Shown here one piece after another: positions 26,984 through 35,825 of a DNA stretch of 64,000 nt. The notes beneath the pieces were generated by a model. It was not told the origin of the DNA and searched no databases. It saw nothing but the letters and a program-made list of their open reading frames with translations. The DNA lies in assembly GCA_041392305.1 (NCBI GenBank), contig JAWKMJ010000002.1, positions 186,001 to 250,000 on the forward strand. Reading direction: 5' to 3'. The translations under genes and the position numbers were made by a program. Every line of letters starts with the position of its first letter. The first letter of the stretch is position 1. The stretch is from JAGQYP01 sp041392305 (GTDB lineage: Bacteria; Bacteroidota; Bacteroidia; Flavobacteriales_D; Crocinitomicaceae).

Positions 26984-28615
26984 CTATTTCCCTGAAAGTA
27001 ACTTTTTGTACCTATCAGTATCTTTTAGAACGGAAATTGCTTCTTTTATTGTGCGATCGTTAAACAAATTTTCTTCAATTCTTCCAACCTCATAATAATA
27101 TCTTGAAACAATTTCATTTCCAAGAATACGTATAATCTGATCTTTGAATTTTAAGAGGTCCTTTTCTTTGGAGGGCTTTAGTTTAGCTAATAATGCTTCA
27201 TATTCAGCTTTTGCTTCATCGAAATATTGTTCGTTTTCAGCCACTTTTTTTAAATCATCCAGTACTTTTTCACTTCTAGTACTGTATTCATATTCTTTGT
27301 CTGAAAGATAACTCACAAAATCCTGATACATTTCATCTGAGACCTTAAAATCTCTAGCTGGGGGAATGGATTCGTGTGTATAAAAGTAGTGCGTAGCGTA
27401 CTTGAAAATAAAAAAGTTTTGAATCAAAGTTGCTGTTATTCCTGCAAATTCATCAAGATCCACATGAATATCGGGTTCAATTCCTCTACCATCAATCACT
27501 TCTCTGCCATTGGCTGTTTTAAATTTTTGAATTAGTGAATCAGGAACTTCATCTACAGAACCTAAGTCATCGCGGTGTGTATAGTCTAGTTTTTGAATGC
27601 ATCTTCCACTTGGGGTGTAATATTTTGCAATTGTAAGCTTTAATTTAGCATTGTATTTAAGATCTTTTGTTTGTTGTACTAGTCCTTTTCCATAAGACTG
27701 TGTGCCAACGATTACAGCCCGATCCAAATCTTGTAAGGAACCTGATACGATCTCGGAAGCACTTGCAGAATTTCCATCAATTAAAACCACTATTGGCATT
27801 TGACTATCAATGGTTTCGAATTGCGTTGTGTAAACTCGATTTTGTTGTTCAATTCTACCTTTTGTTCTCACTACTTCAATACCATTTTCAACAAAAAAAT
27901 TAACAATTTTTACCGATTCTACAAGTAGTCCTCCTCCATTCCCTCGTAAATCAAAAATTAATTTTTTCATCCCCTGTTTTTTCAGGTCTTTTATTGCTTT
28001 TCCTACATCAGCCGAGGCAGTTTGCGTAAAAGAATTCAATTTAACATAGCCAATTTCATCATCTAGCATACCTGTATAAGGAACGTCTGGAATTTTTATT
28101 TCATCACGAGTAATGCTTGTAGACATTTTCTCTCCATTTCGCTCAAACTCTACTTTTATGGTTGTCCCTTTTTGTCCTTTCAGCATCGTACTTACATCAG
28201 AAGTAGAAAGTCCTTCAACAGATTTTCCTTCTATTTTCAACAACTTATCTCCTGCGCGCAGTCCAGCTTTTTGAGCCGGATTATTTTCATAAGGTTCAGA
28301 AATGTAAACACCATCATCCATCTTTTGAATTATGGCACCAATTCCTCCATACTCACCTGTAGTCATGAATCGAAAATCTTCAATACGTGATTCTGGAATG
28401 TATACAGTATAGGGGTCTAGTGTTTCCAACATGGCGTCTATTCCATCTTTGATCAACTTTCCAGAAGATGGAGCATCTACATAATACAAATCCAGATTTT
28501 TATATATCAGTTCAAAAATTTCAAGGTTTTTTAAAACTTCAAAATTATTTTCTTGAGCTTTAATTGATGCATTTCCAATCAGAAGGATGGTTATCAGAAG
28601 AATGATGTTTTTCAT
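26984..28615 (-). CDS. Carboxy-terminal processing protease (S41 family) with PDZ domain
   Basis: 543 residues with a signal peptide (MKNIILLITILLIGNASIKAQ), so it is periplasmic. A PDZ domain (about 85-165, GEYGGIGAIIQ, AGLRAGDKLLKIEG) is followed by the peptidase core. The catalytic Ser285 (SASASE), Lys310 (SYGKG) and Gln314 fit the Ser-Lys-Gln spacing of CtpB. A helical C-terminal region of about 150 residues (FKVSDEMYQDFVSYL onward) is usual in Bacteroidota homologues. Such proteases trim or degrade periplasmic proteins from the C-terminus. It is 7 bp from rnpA upstream and 6 bp from the O-antigen ligase gene downstream. Confidence 0.93.
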   Translation of the reverse strand: MKNIILLITILLIGNASIKAQENNFEVLKNLEIFELIYKNLDLYYVDAPSSGKLIKDGIDAMLETLDPYTVYIPESRIEDFRFMTTGEYGGIGAIIQKMDDGVYISEPYENNPAQKAGLRAGDKLLKIEGKSVEGLSTSDVSTMLKGQKGTTIKVEFERNGEKMSTSITRDEIKIPDVPYTGMLDDEIGYVKLNSFTQTASADVGKAIKDLKKQGMKKLIFDLRGNGGGLLVESVKIVNFFVENGIEVVRTKGRIEQQNRVYTTQFETIDSQMPIVVLIDGNSASASEIVSGSLQDLDRAVIVGTQSYGKGLVQQTKDLKYNAKLKLTIAKYYTPSGRCIQKLDYTHRDDLGSVDEVPDSLIQKFKTANGREVIDGRGIEPDIHVDLDEFAGITATLIQNFFIFKYATHYFYTHESIPPARDFKVSDEMYQDFVSYLSDKEYEYSTRSEKVLDDLKKVAENEQYFDEAKAEYEALLAKLKPSKEKDLLKFKDQIIRILGNEIVSRYYYEVGRIEENLFNDRTIKEAISVLKDTDRYKKLLSGK

Positions 28616-28622
28616 CAGCTTA

Positions 28623-28994
28623 TTATTTAATTTCTTTCAAAAGTAAGATAAATTTAGATTCAAGTTTTTGGTATTCTAACTCTTCTTTTCCAGTATATAT
28701 GATAAATAGGTCAAAGCAATGACCATTATTATTTTTTATTTCCTCCCTATTTTTTCTCCAAATTTCGCGAAGCTGTCTTTTGATTCTATTGCGATCGACT
28801 GCTTTTTTAAAATTTCTCTTTGGTACAGATACAACGATACGATGAAAGGGTTCAGAATTTATACCAAAATAGATGAGCAAGGGATACTTCTTTAAAGTAT
28901 TTTTCTCTTCAAACAATCTATTAATCACTTGTTTTTCGGAGATTAACTCTTTTTTGGAAAGTCTCTGTTTTTTCACAGGGTCAAAAATAGGCAT
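28623..28994 (-). CDS. rnpA: Ribonuclease P protein component
   Basis: 123 residues from ATG 28994; a TTG at 29003 would add three residues. The family signature is clear: VVSVPKRNFKKAVDRNRIKRQLREIWR, an RNR-box helix. It binds RNase P RNA and helps it mature tRNA 5' ends. It sits between an unknown exported protein gene (stop 19 bp upstream) and the S41 protease gene. In many bacteria rnpA is next to rpmH; here it is not, which is common in Bacteroidota. Confidence 0.93.
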   Translation of the reverse strand: MPIFDPVKKQRLSKKELISEKQVINRLFEEKNTLKKYPLLIYFGINSEPFHRIVVSVPKRNFKKAVDRNRIKRQLREIWRKNREEIKNNNGHCFDLFIIYTGKEELEYQKLESKFILLLKEIK

Positions 28995-29013
28995 TCTACG
29001 CAAGGGTAGAACC

Positions 29014-29631
29014 TTACATTTTATTTATAATATACTCCTCATTGTTAATTTCTAAAATATAGGTTCCAATTTGTAGAAATGAAAGATCCAGAATTCTAGT
29101 TCTACTTTTTATATGCTCAAACTGCTGACGATCTTCAGTATAGAGAATTATTTCTTTGATACTTCCGTAATCAATATCCAAAATCAATAAATTAGAAAAA
29201 TTCGGCTGAAAGAGTTTAGTTTTTTGATCTACCTCCTCGACCATTTCAAAGACAAACTTGAGGGTTTTCATGGATGAATCACTCGTAATTTCAATATTTA
29301 CGGTGTCTCGGGATCCTTGACTGGAGATTGTTTTAAAGAAAGCGCGGACAAGTGCTTTTTCACCTCTGCAAAGAGTTTTTTTTGCTTTTTCGGTTTCAAA
29401 ACTTTCATTTTCAATTCCAATTTTTATTAAAGTTGTTTCCTTTTGGGCGTAGGCTCGTATTTCGAAAGCTTGTTCCAAATTTTCAGTTGAAATATAAAAT
29501 TCAAACCAATAAAATTGATCCGAACTCCAGATATATAGTTGATCATGGCTAATAATATCTGTATTGATTTGGGTGTTTCCATTCACAGAAAAAAATAGAA
29601 TAACAAGATATTTTCCGATTGTTCTAAGCAT
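29014..29631 (-). CDS. Exported protein with a degenerate T9SS-tail-like C-terminus
   Basis: 205 residues from ATG 29631 (MLRTIGKYLVILFFSVNGNTQ, a signal peptide); a longer start at 29706 would begin with non-signal sequence. The body is beta-rich and unrecognised. The end, ILYTEDRQQFEHIKSRTRI then LSFLQIGTYILEI and IINKM, has the spacing of a type A T9SS tail (LxxGxYxLxI then a basic end) but lacks the YPNP motif. It may be a shortened sorting domain or a chance likeness. First gene of the minus-strand run leading to rnpA. Confidence 0.68.
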   Translation of the reverse strand: MLRTIGKYLVILFFSVNGNTQINTDIISHDQLYIWSSDQFYWFEFYISTENLEQAFEIRAYAQKETTLIKIGIENESFETEKAKKTLCRGEKALVRAFFKTISSQGSRDTVNIEITSDSSMKTLKFVFEMVEEVDQKTKLFQPNFSNLLILDIDYGSIKEIILYTEDRQQFEHIKSRTRILDLSFLQIGTYILEINNEEYIINKM

Positions 29632-29655
29632 ATTTTTATAATACTTTAGACTGCC

Positions 29656-29687
29656 TTTGTTACAATGGAATATTCCCATTAAATTTG
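29656..29687 (+). promoter_or_regulatory. Bacteroidota-type promoter for the YceI-like gene
   Basis: TTTG at 29656-29659, a 20-bp spacer and TAAATTTG at 29680-29687 match the -33/-7 pattern of Bacteroidota sigma factor. The ATG follows 34 bp downstream. Confidence 0.6.
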
Positions 29688-29721
29688 TTCCGAAATAATC
29701 AAACAAAAATGAACTAGTATT

Positions 29722-30375
29722 ATGAAAAAAATATTTTTTGTACTTATTACCTCTTCACTACTATTAAATGCATGTTCCTCGGAAGAAAAAAAGGAGGAAA
29801 AGAAAGCACAGAAAGAAGAAAAAAAAGAGACCCCTGAAGAATGCACATTTAAAATCGATGCTGAAAATATTTCAGTTGGATTTACAGCATATAAATTTGC
29901 CGAGCCGAATAAAAAAGGTGTTGATGGCAAGTTTGAAAAAATATCAATTGCGGGAGTTTCAGCTTCGAATGATCCAATGATGGCAGCTTCAGGAATTAGC
30001 TTTGAAATTCCAATCACTTCAATTTACACAGGTGATCCTTCGAGAGATAAGAAAATCAAAGAGAGCTTTTTTGGAACTATGATTGCTACTGAAAATCTTG
30101 TAGGTTCAGTAAAATCAGTAGAAGGAGATCAAGTAACTATTGAATTGAAGATGAATGAAATAAGTTTTGAATTTAAAGCCAGTCAAGTTATAGAAGAGGA
30201 TCAGATTACTCTTAATGCTGAAATCAATACAGATAATTGGAATGGACAAGATGCGATTGGGGCATTGAATAAAGTTTGTGAAGCAAATCACAAGGCTCCT
30301 GAAGGTGGAGAATCTGTGCTTTGGCCTAACGTGACCTTGAAGATTCAAGGTAAACTGATTAAAGAATGCAAATAA
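29722..30375 (+). CDS. YceI-like lipoprotein
   Basis: 217 residues with a lipobox (LLNAC, Cys18) and a charged Glu/Lys linker up to residue 40. The rest fits the YceI lipocalin-like fold, which binds isoprenoid-type lipids. It has FKIDAENISVGFTAYKF near the start, IPITSIYTGDPSRDKKIKESFF in the middle and a WPNVTLKIQGKL end. The role in the cell is unknown for most members. It has its own promoter upstream and a terminator downstream, so it appears monocistronic. The two cysteines near the ends of the domain (Cys at EECTF and the final ECK) could pair. Confidence 0.78.
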   Translation: MKKIFFVLITSSLLLNACSSEEKKEEKKAQKEEKKETPEECTFKIDAENISVGFTAYKFAEPNKKGVDGKFEKISIAGVSASNDPMMAASGISFEIPITSIYTGDPSRDKKIKESFFGTMIATENLVGSVKSVEGDQVTIELKMNEISFEFKASQVIEEDQITLNAEINTDNWNGQDAIGALNKVCEANHKAPEGGESVLWPNVTLKIQGKLIKECK

Positions 30376-30386
30376 TTTCTTTTTGC

Positions 30387-30422
30387 AAAGTGGGTTAGAC
30401 AGACAATAAAACCCACTTTTTT
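30387..30422 (+). terminator. Rho-independent terminator after the YceI-like gene
   Basis: AAAGTGGGTT (30387-30396) pairs with AACCCACTTT (30410-30419), followed by further T residues. It lies 27 bp ahead of the sprE-like gene. Confidence 0.85.
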
Positions 30423-30449
30423 CTGTTATTCCCTCTACAGAATTTACAA

Positions 30450-33155
30450 TTGCGCTTGAAAAAAAGACTTAATATATTATTCGCTTCATCCATTTTGTTT
30501 GGTTTAATTTGGGCATGCTCAACCGAAAAGAATTCCTTCGTAAATAGGACGTTTCACAATCTCAACTCTAAATACAACGGTCTTTTTAATGCTAATGAGA
30601 TTTATAATGAATCTCTGAATATGTTCACAGAGAACTACAAAGATAATTACGAGGAAATTTTACCTATTGAAGTATATCCAAACCTTGAAGAATCAAAAGG
30701 CTTTAAATCGGACATGGATACGGTCATAGGAAAATGTGAGAATGTTATTGCCAAACATTCAATGCCGAATCCTTATTTGGCCGCCAAATCTAAAGAGGAG
30801 GAACATTGTGTATGGATTGATGAAACCTGGTTGCAGATTTCTAAATCACATTTTGTTTTAAGGGAGTATAAAGAGGCCATGGATAAATTCAACTTTGTTG
30901 CTAATTTCTATAAGGGTGATAAATCATCTTATGAGGCTAAAATCTGGCTTACCAAAGTACATGTCATTAATCGAGAATTTCCTCAGGCAAAAATTTTACT
31001 GAAGGAATTAGAGGATATGATTGAAAGACAGGAAGAGGCGAAGAAGGATAAAAAAGAAAAATCTTCAAAAAAACGATCTAAAAGCAAAAGAGCACGAGCT
31101 GCAGCAAAGAAAAAGGCAAAAGAAGATAAAAAGAACCAACCAGACCCTTTTCCAAAAAAGCTAATGGATGATTTCTATCTCGCAAAAGCGAATTATGACA
31201 TTGCAAAGGAAGACCTAGAAGGTGCTGCTGAAAATTTGGAAAAAGCTATAGAATACAAGGTAAATAGTAAAAGAAAAGCGAGATACTACTACATTTTGGG
31301 TCAAATCTACCAGAGGTTAGGAAATTCTGAAAAAGCTGTGGAAAATTATTCCAAATGCCTGAAGAAAAATGCGAATTATACTATGCAGTTCTATGCAAAG
31401 ATCAACCGAGCACTAGCTTCTGGTGCCGCTTCAGGAGAAAAGCTGAAAAAGGGATTGAAAAAAATGCTCAAAGACGAAAAAAATAGTGAGTTTAAGGATC
31501 AGATTTATTATGCCTTAGCAAAAATTGCTTTTAACGAAGCAAATGATACACTTGGGATTAGTTACCTTGAAAATTCTATTGAATCCTCAGTAAATAACAA
31601 TCGTCAATTAGCAAAATCTCATATTTATCTCGGGGATGTTTATTTTGCTAAGAAGAGCTATGTAGATGCGCAAGAAAATTACGCTGCTGCAGCTGAAGTC
31701 ATGCCGGAAGATTATCCCAACTATGAAGGGATCAAAAACAAAGCTGAAGGTTTGTATGAATTAGTTCAAAACATTAAGACTGTGCAGCTAGAAGATAGCC
31801 TACAGATGATTGCAGGAATGGATGAAAATAAAAGAATTAAATTCCTGGAAGGTGTTATTAAGGACATTGAAGAACAAGAGAGAATTCGAAAAGAAGAAGA
31901 AAAACAAAGATTATTGGAACTGCAGCAAAAAAACAACTTTGTTCAATCGGGAAATTCGGGTAAGTTTTGGGTGTACAACGCGAAATTAAGAGCGGACGGA
32001 CTTCAAGATTTCAGGAAAAACTGGGGAAATAGGGAACTAGAGGACAATTGGAGGAGATCCAACAAATCAACGATTAAAACCGATTTAGGGAATGAAGAAC
32101 TGGTCGAGGATGTAGATAGTTTGCAACAAGAAAAGGACACACTTACGGTAGATCAGCTTTTATCGGATATTCCATTGACTGAAGCTGATATAGATTCGTC
32201 CAATAATCGTATAATAAATGCTCTTTATAATCTGGGGAATATCTATAAAAATGATCTTCATGAGGAAAAACTAGCTATCAATAGTTTTAAAGACATTATG
32301 AATAGAAAAATTCCTCATGAATTGGTTTTGCCAGCGGCTTATCAACTATATCGAATTTATGATGCTTCTGGGAAGCCTGAAAAAGAGGAGTATAAGAATT
32401 ATATCTTGAACAACTATCCAAATTCCGATTATGCGAACATTATTCGTGATCCTAATTATTTTAAAGACAAGGAACTAAAAGATAATGCGGATGAAAAGGA
32501 ATATTCAGAACTTGTAGAAAGATATCGGAATAAAATGTATGGACTTGTAATTGCAAAATGCAATAAAGTAATAGCATCCGATACAACTAACCTCTACTTA
32601 CCAAAGTATTATTTGCTCAAGGCATTTGCTATTGGGAAAACAAGTCAAAATACAGAATCTGCCTTGCGCTCTCCTTTAGAAGATCTGATTGCTAAGTTTC
32701 CAGGCACACCTGAGGCGAAACAAGCTGAAGCACTGATCGCGCGAATGTCAAAAATTAAAGAGATTGAAGAGAAGAATGCTCAAATCAAGTCTACAATGGT
32801 ATATGATGAAGATATGGAGCAAATCCAATATTTTATGATGGTCAGTTTGTATGCCGTTGACGACACCCAAACTAAAGTGAAATTGTCGAATTTCGATAAA
32901 GAATACTTTAGAGGAAAACCTTTAAAAGTGACTTCTTCTATTCTAACAGGAGACAAACAAATTTACTTGGTATCTAGTTTTGATAATACAGATGATGCGA
33001 TGGATTTTTATCAGACTTTCGTCCAGGATAAAAAGTACTTCCCAATTAAAAGTGACTTCGAATATTTTATTATTTCCAAGTCTAATTTCACTAAGTTGTA
33101 CGTAGACAAAGACGTAAAGCACTACCTAGATTTCTTCAACGAAAAATATAAGTAA
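30450..33155 (+). CDS. sprE: SprE/PorW-like TPR lipoprotein of the type IX secretion system
   Basis: 901 residues. The start must be a TTG (30450 or 30456), because no in-frame ATG precedes the lipobox (IWAC, Cys23). The mature N-terminus STEKNSFVNRTFHNLNSKYNG is characteristic of the SprE/PorW family. Tetratricopeptide repeats follow (for example ARYYYILGQIYQRLGNSEKAVENYSKCLKK). A very basic Lys-rich insert at about 190-230 and a second TPR region near 590-690 are also seen. SprE/PorW is a periplasmic-side lipoprotein needed for secretion and gliding, linking the PorLM motor with outer-membrane parts. The C-terminal 120 residues (YFMMVSLYAVDD onward) form a family-typical module. Monocistronic between a terminator and the bactofilin leader. 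The symbol is by family likeness. Confidence 0.8.
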   Translation: MRLKKRLNILFASSILFGLIWACSTEKNSFVNRTFHNLNSKYNGLFNANEIYNESLNMFTENYKDNYEEILPIEVYPNLEESKGFKSDMDTVIGKCENVIAKHSMPNPYLAAKSKEEEHCVWIDETWLQISKSHFVLREYKEAMDKFNFVANFYKGDKSSYEAKIWLTKVHVINREFPQAKILLKELEDMIERQEEAKKDKKEKSSKKRSKSKRARAAAKKKAKEDKKNQPDPFPKKLMDDFYLAKANYDIAKEDLEGAAENLEKAIEYKVNSKRKARYYYILGQIYQRLGNSEKAVENYSKCLKKNANYTMQFYAKINRALASGAASGEKLKKGLKKMLKDEKNSEFKDQIYYALAKIAFNEANDTLGISYLENSIESSVNNNRQLAKSHIYLGDVYFAKKSYVDAQENYAAAAEVMPEDYPNYEGIKNKAEGLYELVQNIKTVQLEDSLQMIAGMDENKRIKFLEGVIKDIEEQERIRKEEEKQRLLELQQKNNFVQSGNSGKFWVYNAKLRADGLQDFRKNWGNRELEDNWRRSNKSTIKTDLGNEELVEDVDSLQQEKDTLTVDQLLSDIPLTEADIDSSNNRIINALYNLGNIYKNDLHEEKLAINSFKDIMNRKIPHELVLPAAYQLYRIYDASGKPEKEEYKNYILNNYPNSDYANIIRDPNYFKDKELKDNADEKEYSELVERYRNKMYGLVIAKCNKVIASDTTNLYLPKYYLLKAFAIGKTSQNTESALRSPLEDLIAKFPGTPEAKQAEALIARMSKIKEIEEKNAQIKSTMVYDEDMEQIQYFMMVSLYAVDDTQTKVKLSNFDKEYFRGKPLKVTSSILTGDKQIYLVSSFDNTDDAMDFYQTFVQDKKYFPIKSDFEYFIISKSNFTKLYVDKDVKHYLDFFNEKYK

Positions 33156-33260
33156 GTTATTTCTTTCAGTTTATCGAGTTTTAGGCTTTGTTGGGATAAT
33201 AAATTTTTCTTTCCATGAAAAATCCCGTATTTTTACCTAACTAATTAAATGTGAGAGGAA

Positions 33261-33695
33261 ATGTTTAAAGGAGGAAATCAAATAAAACCCTCAGATAACA
33301 ATTCACCCGACCGACTAAACAGAATCGTTGAGGGGACTGAGGTGACTGGAAACGTTAAGACGGAAAGTAACATTCGAATTGATGGTATTTTAAATGGAAA
33401 TCTTTATACAAGTGGCAGACTTGTAATTGGGCCTTCTGGATTCATTAAGGGAGAAATTGTATGCTCTGATGCTGATGTTGAAGGAACTATCGAGGGAAAC
33501 ATTAAGGTATCAAATATTTTGACTCTGAGATCTACTGCCAAAGTTCTCGGAAATATTTCAACAGGTAAAATTGTTATTGAGAATGGGGCTGATTTCGATG
33601 GGAATTGTAGAATGTCTAACGGAAGCAATGTTTCAGAATTAGCGAAAGACCTTCCAGAAGTAACTGTTGAAGAAGAAACGTCTGTAGTTTACTAG
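33261..33695 (+). CDS. Bactofilin (polymer-forming cytoskeletal protein)
   Basis: 144 residues with the repetitive beta-helix pattern of bactofilins: GTEVTGNVKTESNIRIDG, then steps of about six residues with buried hydrophobics (GRLVIGPSGFIKGEIV, VEGTIEGNIKV, LTLRSTAKVLGNI). Bactofilins polymerise without nucleotide and scaffold cell-shape or envelope enzymes on the inner membrane face. The N-terminal tail MFKGGNQIKPSD could be a membrane-binding segment. It lies 20 bp upstream of the ATP synthase accessory gene, so it may be read into the atp cluster. Confidence 0.9.
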   Translation: MFKGGNQIKPSDNNSPDRLNRIVEGTEVTGNVKTESNIRIDGILNGNLYTSGRLVIGPSGFIKGEIVCSDADVEGTIEGNIKVSNILTLRSTAKVLGNISTGKIVIENGADFDGNCRMSNGSNVSELAKDLPEVTVEEETSVVY

Positions 33696-33715
33696 TAAGT
33701 TGAAGTGCAGCTGCA

Positions 33716-33934
33716 ATGAATAAATGGGTCCGATTTTCTGGAATGGGATTCCAAATGGGATTAGTGATCTTTCTTGGGGTCTGGGGTGGATCTAAGTTAG
33801 ATGAAAAATTCCCCAACGAACACAAACTCTGGACGATTATTCTATCTTTGCTGTCCGTTTTTATTGCCCTTTATTTGGTTATAAAAGAAGTAAAGAATTT
33901 ATCTGATAACGATGACAGCGATTCCAAATCTTAG
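33716..33934 (+). CDS. AtpZ/AtpI-like ATP synthase accessory membrane protein
   Basis: 72 residues with two membrane segments (MGFQMGLVIFLGVWGGSKLDE and LWTIILSLLSVFIALYLVI). The GxxxGxxLDxxF hairpin pattern is that of AtpZ/AtpI (F0F1-ATPase subunit I-like, Pfam ATPase_gene1), small proteins that help assemble the c-ring or transport ions for it. It overlaps the next gene by 23 bp and precedes atpB as expected. Confidence 0.8.
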   Translation: MNKWVRFSGMGFQMGLVIFLGVWGGSKLDEKFPNEHKLWTIILSLLSVFIALYLVIKEVKNLSDNDDSDSKS

Positions 33935-34292
33935 AAGTTTTGCTTCCGTATTTCTTGTGTTTTTAGGGATGCATTTAGCTTTGTTTAATAGCTTACACTT
34001 AAAGTACCAACAATTTGAAATCATTTACGCCCATATCGGTCTTTTTCTAGCGGCATTGCTTCTAGATTTTCTATTAAATCGAGTAAAAAAAATTGACGAT
34101 ACGCTAATCGGAAAAACCTTTCTTGCTTTTTCAACTTTTAAAATAATTGGAGGCTTCTTGTTTCTACTTCCTTGGATCCTGCACAAAGACGAATCTTCTT
34201 ATCCGTTTATCATCCAATTCTTTATTGTATATTTTCTTTATTTGACAACAGAGGCGATCATTTTTATTCGATTTTATTTATCGAAGGTTTGA
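33912..34292 (+). CDS. Four-helix membrane protein in the atp cluster, unknown
   Basis: 126 residues with four hydrophobic segments (about 8-28, 38-56, 68-88, 98-120) and few charged residues. It occupies the place where a second subunit I-like protein sits in other atp operons, and overlaps the preceding gene by 23 bp, which implies coupled translation. I do not recognise a family motif, so a role in ATP synthase assembly is only an inference from position. Confidence 0.7.
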   Translation: MTAIPNLRSFASVFLVFLGMHLALFNSLHLKYQQFEIIYAHIGLFLAALLLDFLLNRVKKIDDTLIGKTFLAFSTFKIIGGFLFLLPWILHKDESSYPFIIQFFIVYFLYLTTEAIIFIRFYLSKV

Positions 34293-34397
34293 CTCCCTTA
34301 ATCTGTGATTTTCATTGAGTTATCGTAGGTTTAATTTTTCTTTTACATTTTCTTCATTTTCTTCCAGTTTTTCTCAGGTTAATATCCATTAATTATA

Positions 34398-34405
34398 TAC
34401 CTTTG
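34398..34405 (+). promoter_or_regulatory. Candidate -7 promoter box before atpB
   Basis: TACCTTTG fits TAnnTTTG, 41 bp before the chosen atpB ATG. No clear -33 TTG. It would give the structural atp genes a start separate from the bactofilin transcript. Confidence 0.45.
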
Positions 34406-34446
34406 CCCGAAATTTTTGAGAGGACATTATTAAAGAATAATTGCAA

Positions 34447-35514
34447 ATGACCTTAAATACATTCATTAACAGACTATTAGTATTAGTTTTTACATTCGGA
34501 ATCTCGAATGGTTCCTTCGCTTCGGAACATAAAGAAGAAAAGGGGTTCAATACAGCTGAGTTTGCTTTACATCACGTTCAGGATTCACACGGTTTTCACC
34601 TTTGGGGTGAAGGGGACGATGCAGTAACTATTCCTCTTCCAGTGATTTTGTTCGGAACAAACGGAATGGCGATCTTTAGTTCTTCGGAATTCGGACACGG
34701 TGAAAAGATGGTGGAGAAAAATGGATCAAAATTTGTCTTGTTTCACGGTAAAATTTACGAATTAAATAAAGGTGAATCACATATCAAATTAGATCATGAA
34801 ACACACGAGGTTAAAAATGCTTCAAAACCTATTGATCTATCAATCACAAAAAATGTAGCCACCTTATTCATAGTAGCCATTTTGATGCTGTTAATCTTTT
34901 TAAATGTTGCAAAGTCTTATAAGAAGAATGATAAAGCACCAAAAGGTTTAGCTGGTTGGATGGAACCATTAGTGGTATTTGTAAGGGATGATATCGCCAT
35001 TCCAAATATTGGACACAAGTATGGGAAGTTCATGCCTTATCTCTTAACGGTTTTCTTCTTTATTTGGATTGGGAATTTATTGGGATTGATTCCGATGTTA
35101 GGGAATCCAAACTTAACAGGTAACATTTCTGTGACATTAACATTGGCAGTAGTTACTTTGGTGATTCAATTGATTTTCGCAAATAAAGGTTTCTGGAGTC
35201 ACATTTTCATGCCTCCAGGAATGCCTAAAGTTTTATGGTTGATTTTGGTACCGATTGAATTCGCAGGGATATTCATTAAAGCCGGAGCCTTAATGATTCG
35301 TTTGTTTGCGAATATTACAGCTGGGCACATTATTGTGATTTCATTGGTAAGTATCATCTTCGTTAAGGAAAGTGTTGCTTGGTCAGGATTATCTGTACCA
35401 ATGACTCTATTTATATCTGCATTGGAGTTGTTGGTGGCAGCGCTTCAGGCATATATTTTTACGATGTTATCCGCTCTGTTTATAGGACAGGCAGTAGAGG
35501 ATGCGCATCATTAA
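34447..35514 (+). CDS. atpB: F0F1 ATP synthase subunit a
   Basis: 355 residues from ATG 34447 (a TTG lies two codons upstream). It begins with a signal-peptide-like segment (FINRLLVLVFTFGISNGSFA). An extra periplasmic domain of about 100 residues, rich in His and Gly (HHVQDSHGFHLWGEGDD), follows before the usual membrane part. This extension is common in Bacteroidota and makes the protein longer than the roughly 270 residues of E. coli. The proton path Arg is in MIRLFANITAGH, and the last helices contain LEL and QAYIFTMLSALFIG. Subunit a passes protons to the c-ring. First structural gene of atpB-E-F-H-A-G. Confidence 0.95.
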   Translation: MTLNTFINRLLVLVFTFGISNGSFASEHKEEKGFNTAEFALHHVQDSHGFHLWGEGDDAVTIPLPVILFGTNGMAIFSSSEFGHGEKMVEKNGSKFVLFHGKIYELNKGESHIKLDHETHEVKNASKPIDLSITKNVATLFIVAILMLLIFLNVAKSYKKNDKAPKGLAGWMEPLVVFVRDDIAIPNIGHKYGKFMPYLLTVFFFIWIGNLLGLIPMLGNPNLTGNISVTLTLAVVTLVIQLIFANKGFWSHIFMPPGMPKVLWLILVPIEFAGIFIKAGALMIRLFANITAGHIIVISLVSIIFVKESVAWSGLSVPMTLFISALELLVAALQAYIFTMLSALFIGQAVEDAHH

Positions 35515-35552
35515 TTGTGTAATTTTTTTAATAATCTATAATAAATTAAATT

Positions 35553-35753
35553 ATGGGAGTAGCAGCAATTGGAGCCGGAATCGCAGTACTAGGTGCTGGG
35601 GTTGGTATCGGTAGAATTGGTGGATCTGCGATGGATGCTATCGCAAGACAACCAGAAGCTCATGGTAAAATTCAATCAACAATGATTATCGCTGCGGCAC
35701 TTGTAGAAGGTGTTGCACTTTTCGGAGTTGTTGTTGCCATGCTTCAAGGATAA
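35553..35753 (+). CDS. atpE: F0F1 ATP synthase subunit c
   Basis: 66 residues forming the two-helix hairpin of the rotor ring. The polar loop is ARQPEA (residues 31-36) and the ion-carrying carboxylate is Glu52 in ALVEGVALFG. The residue after Glu52 is Gly, without the Ser/Thr of sodium-type rings, so proton coupling is likely. Glycine-rich helix one (GAGIAVLGAGVGIGRIGG) is normal. It is followed by a stable hairpin that may raise its mRNA level relative to neighbours. Confidence 0.95.
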   Translation: MGVAAIGAGIAVLGAGVGIGRIGGSAMDAIARQPEAHGKIQSTMIIAAALVEGVALFGVVVAMLQG

Positions 35754-35763
35754 TAAAGAAAGT

Positions 35764-35793
35764 GTTGCAGGGATTGCCTGCAACCTTCTTTTT
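35764..35793 (+). terminator. Intra-operon hairpin with T-rich tail between atpE and atpF
   Basis: GTTGCAGG (35764-35771) pairs perfectly with CCTGCAAC (35777-35784), loop GATTG, followed by CTTCTTTTT. It resembles a leaky terminator or an mRNA-protecting stem. Because it is inside the operon, a stoichiometry role for subunit c is plausible. Confidence 0.75.
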
Positions 35794-35825
35794 GATTTCA
35801 AAAATTATTTAAAAAAAGAAATAAA

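Noticed and set aside
33156..33260. Possible stem TTGGGAT...ATCCCG in the bactofilin leader
   Set aside because: A short stem with a very long AT-rich loop and no T-tract; not better than chance.
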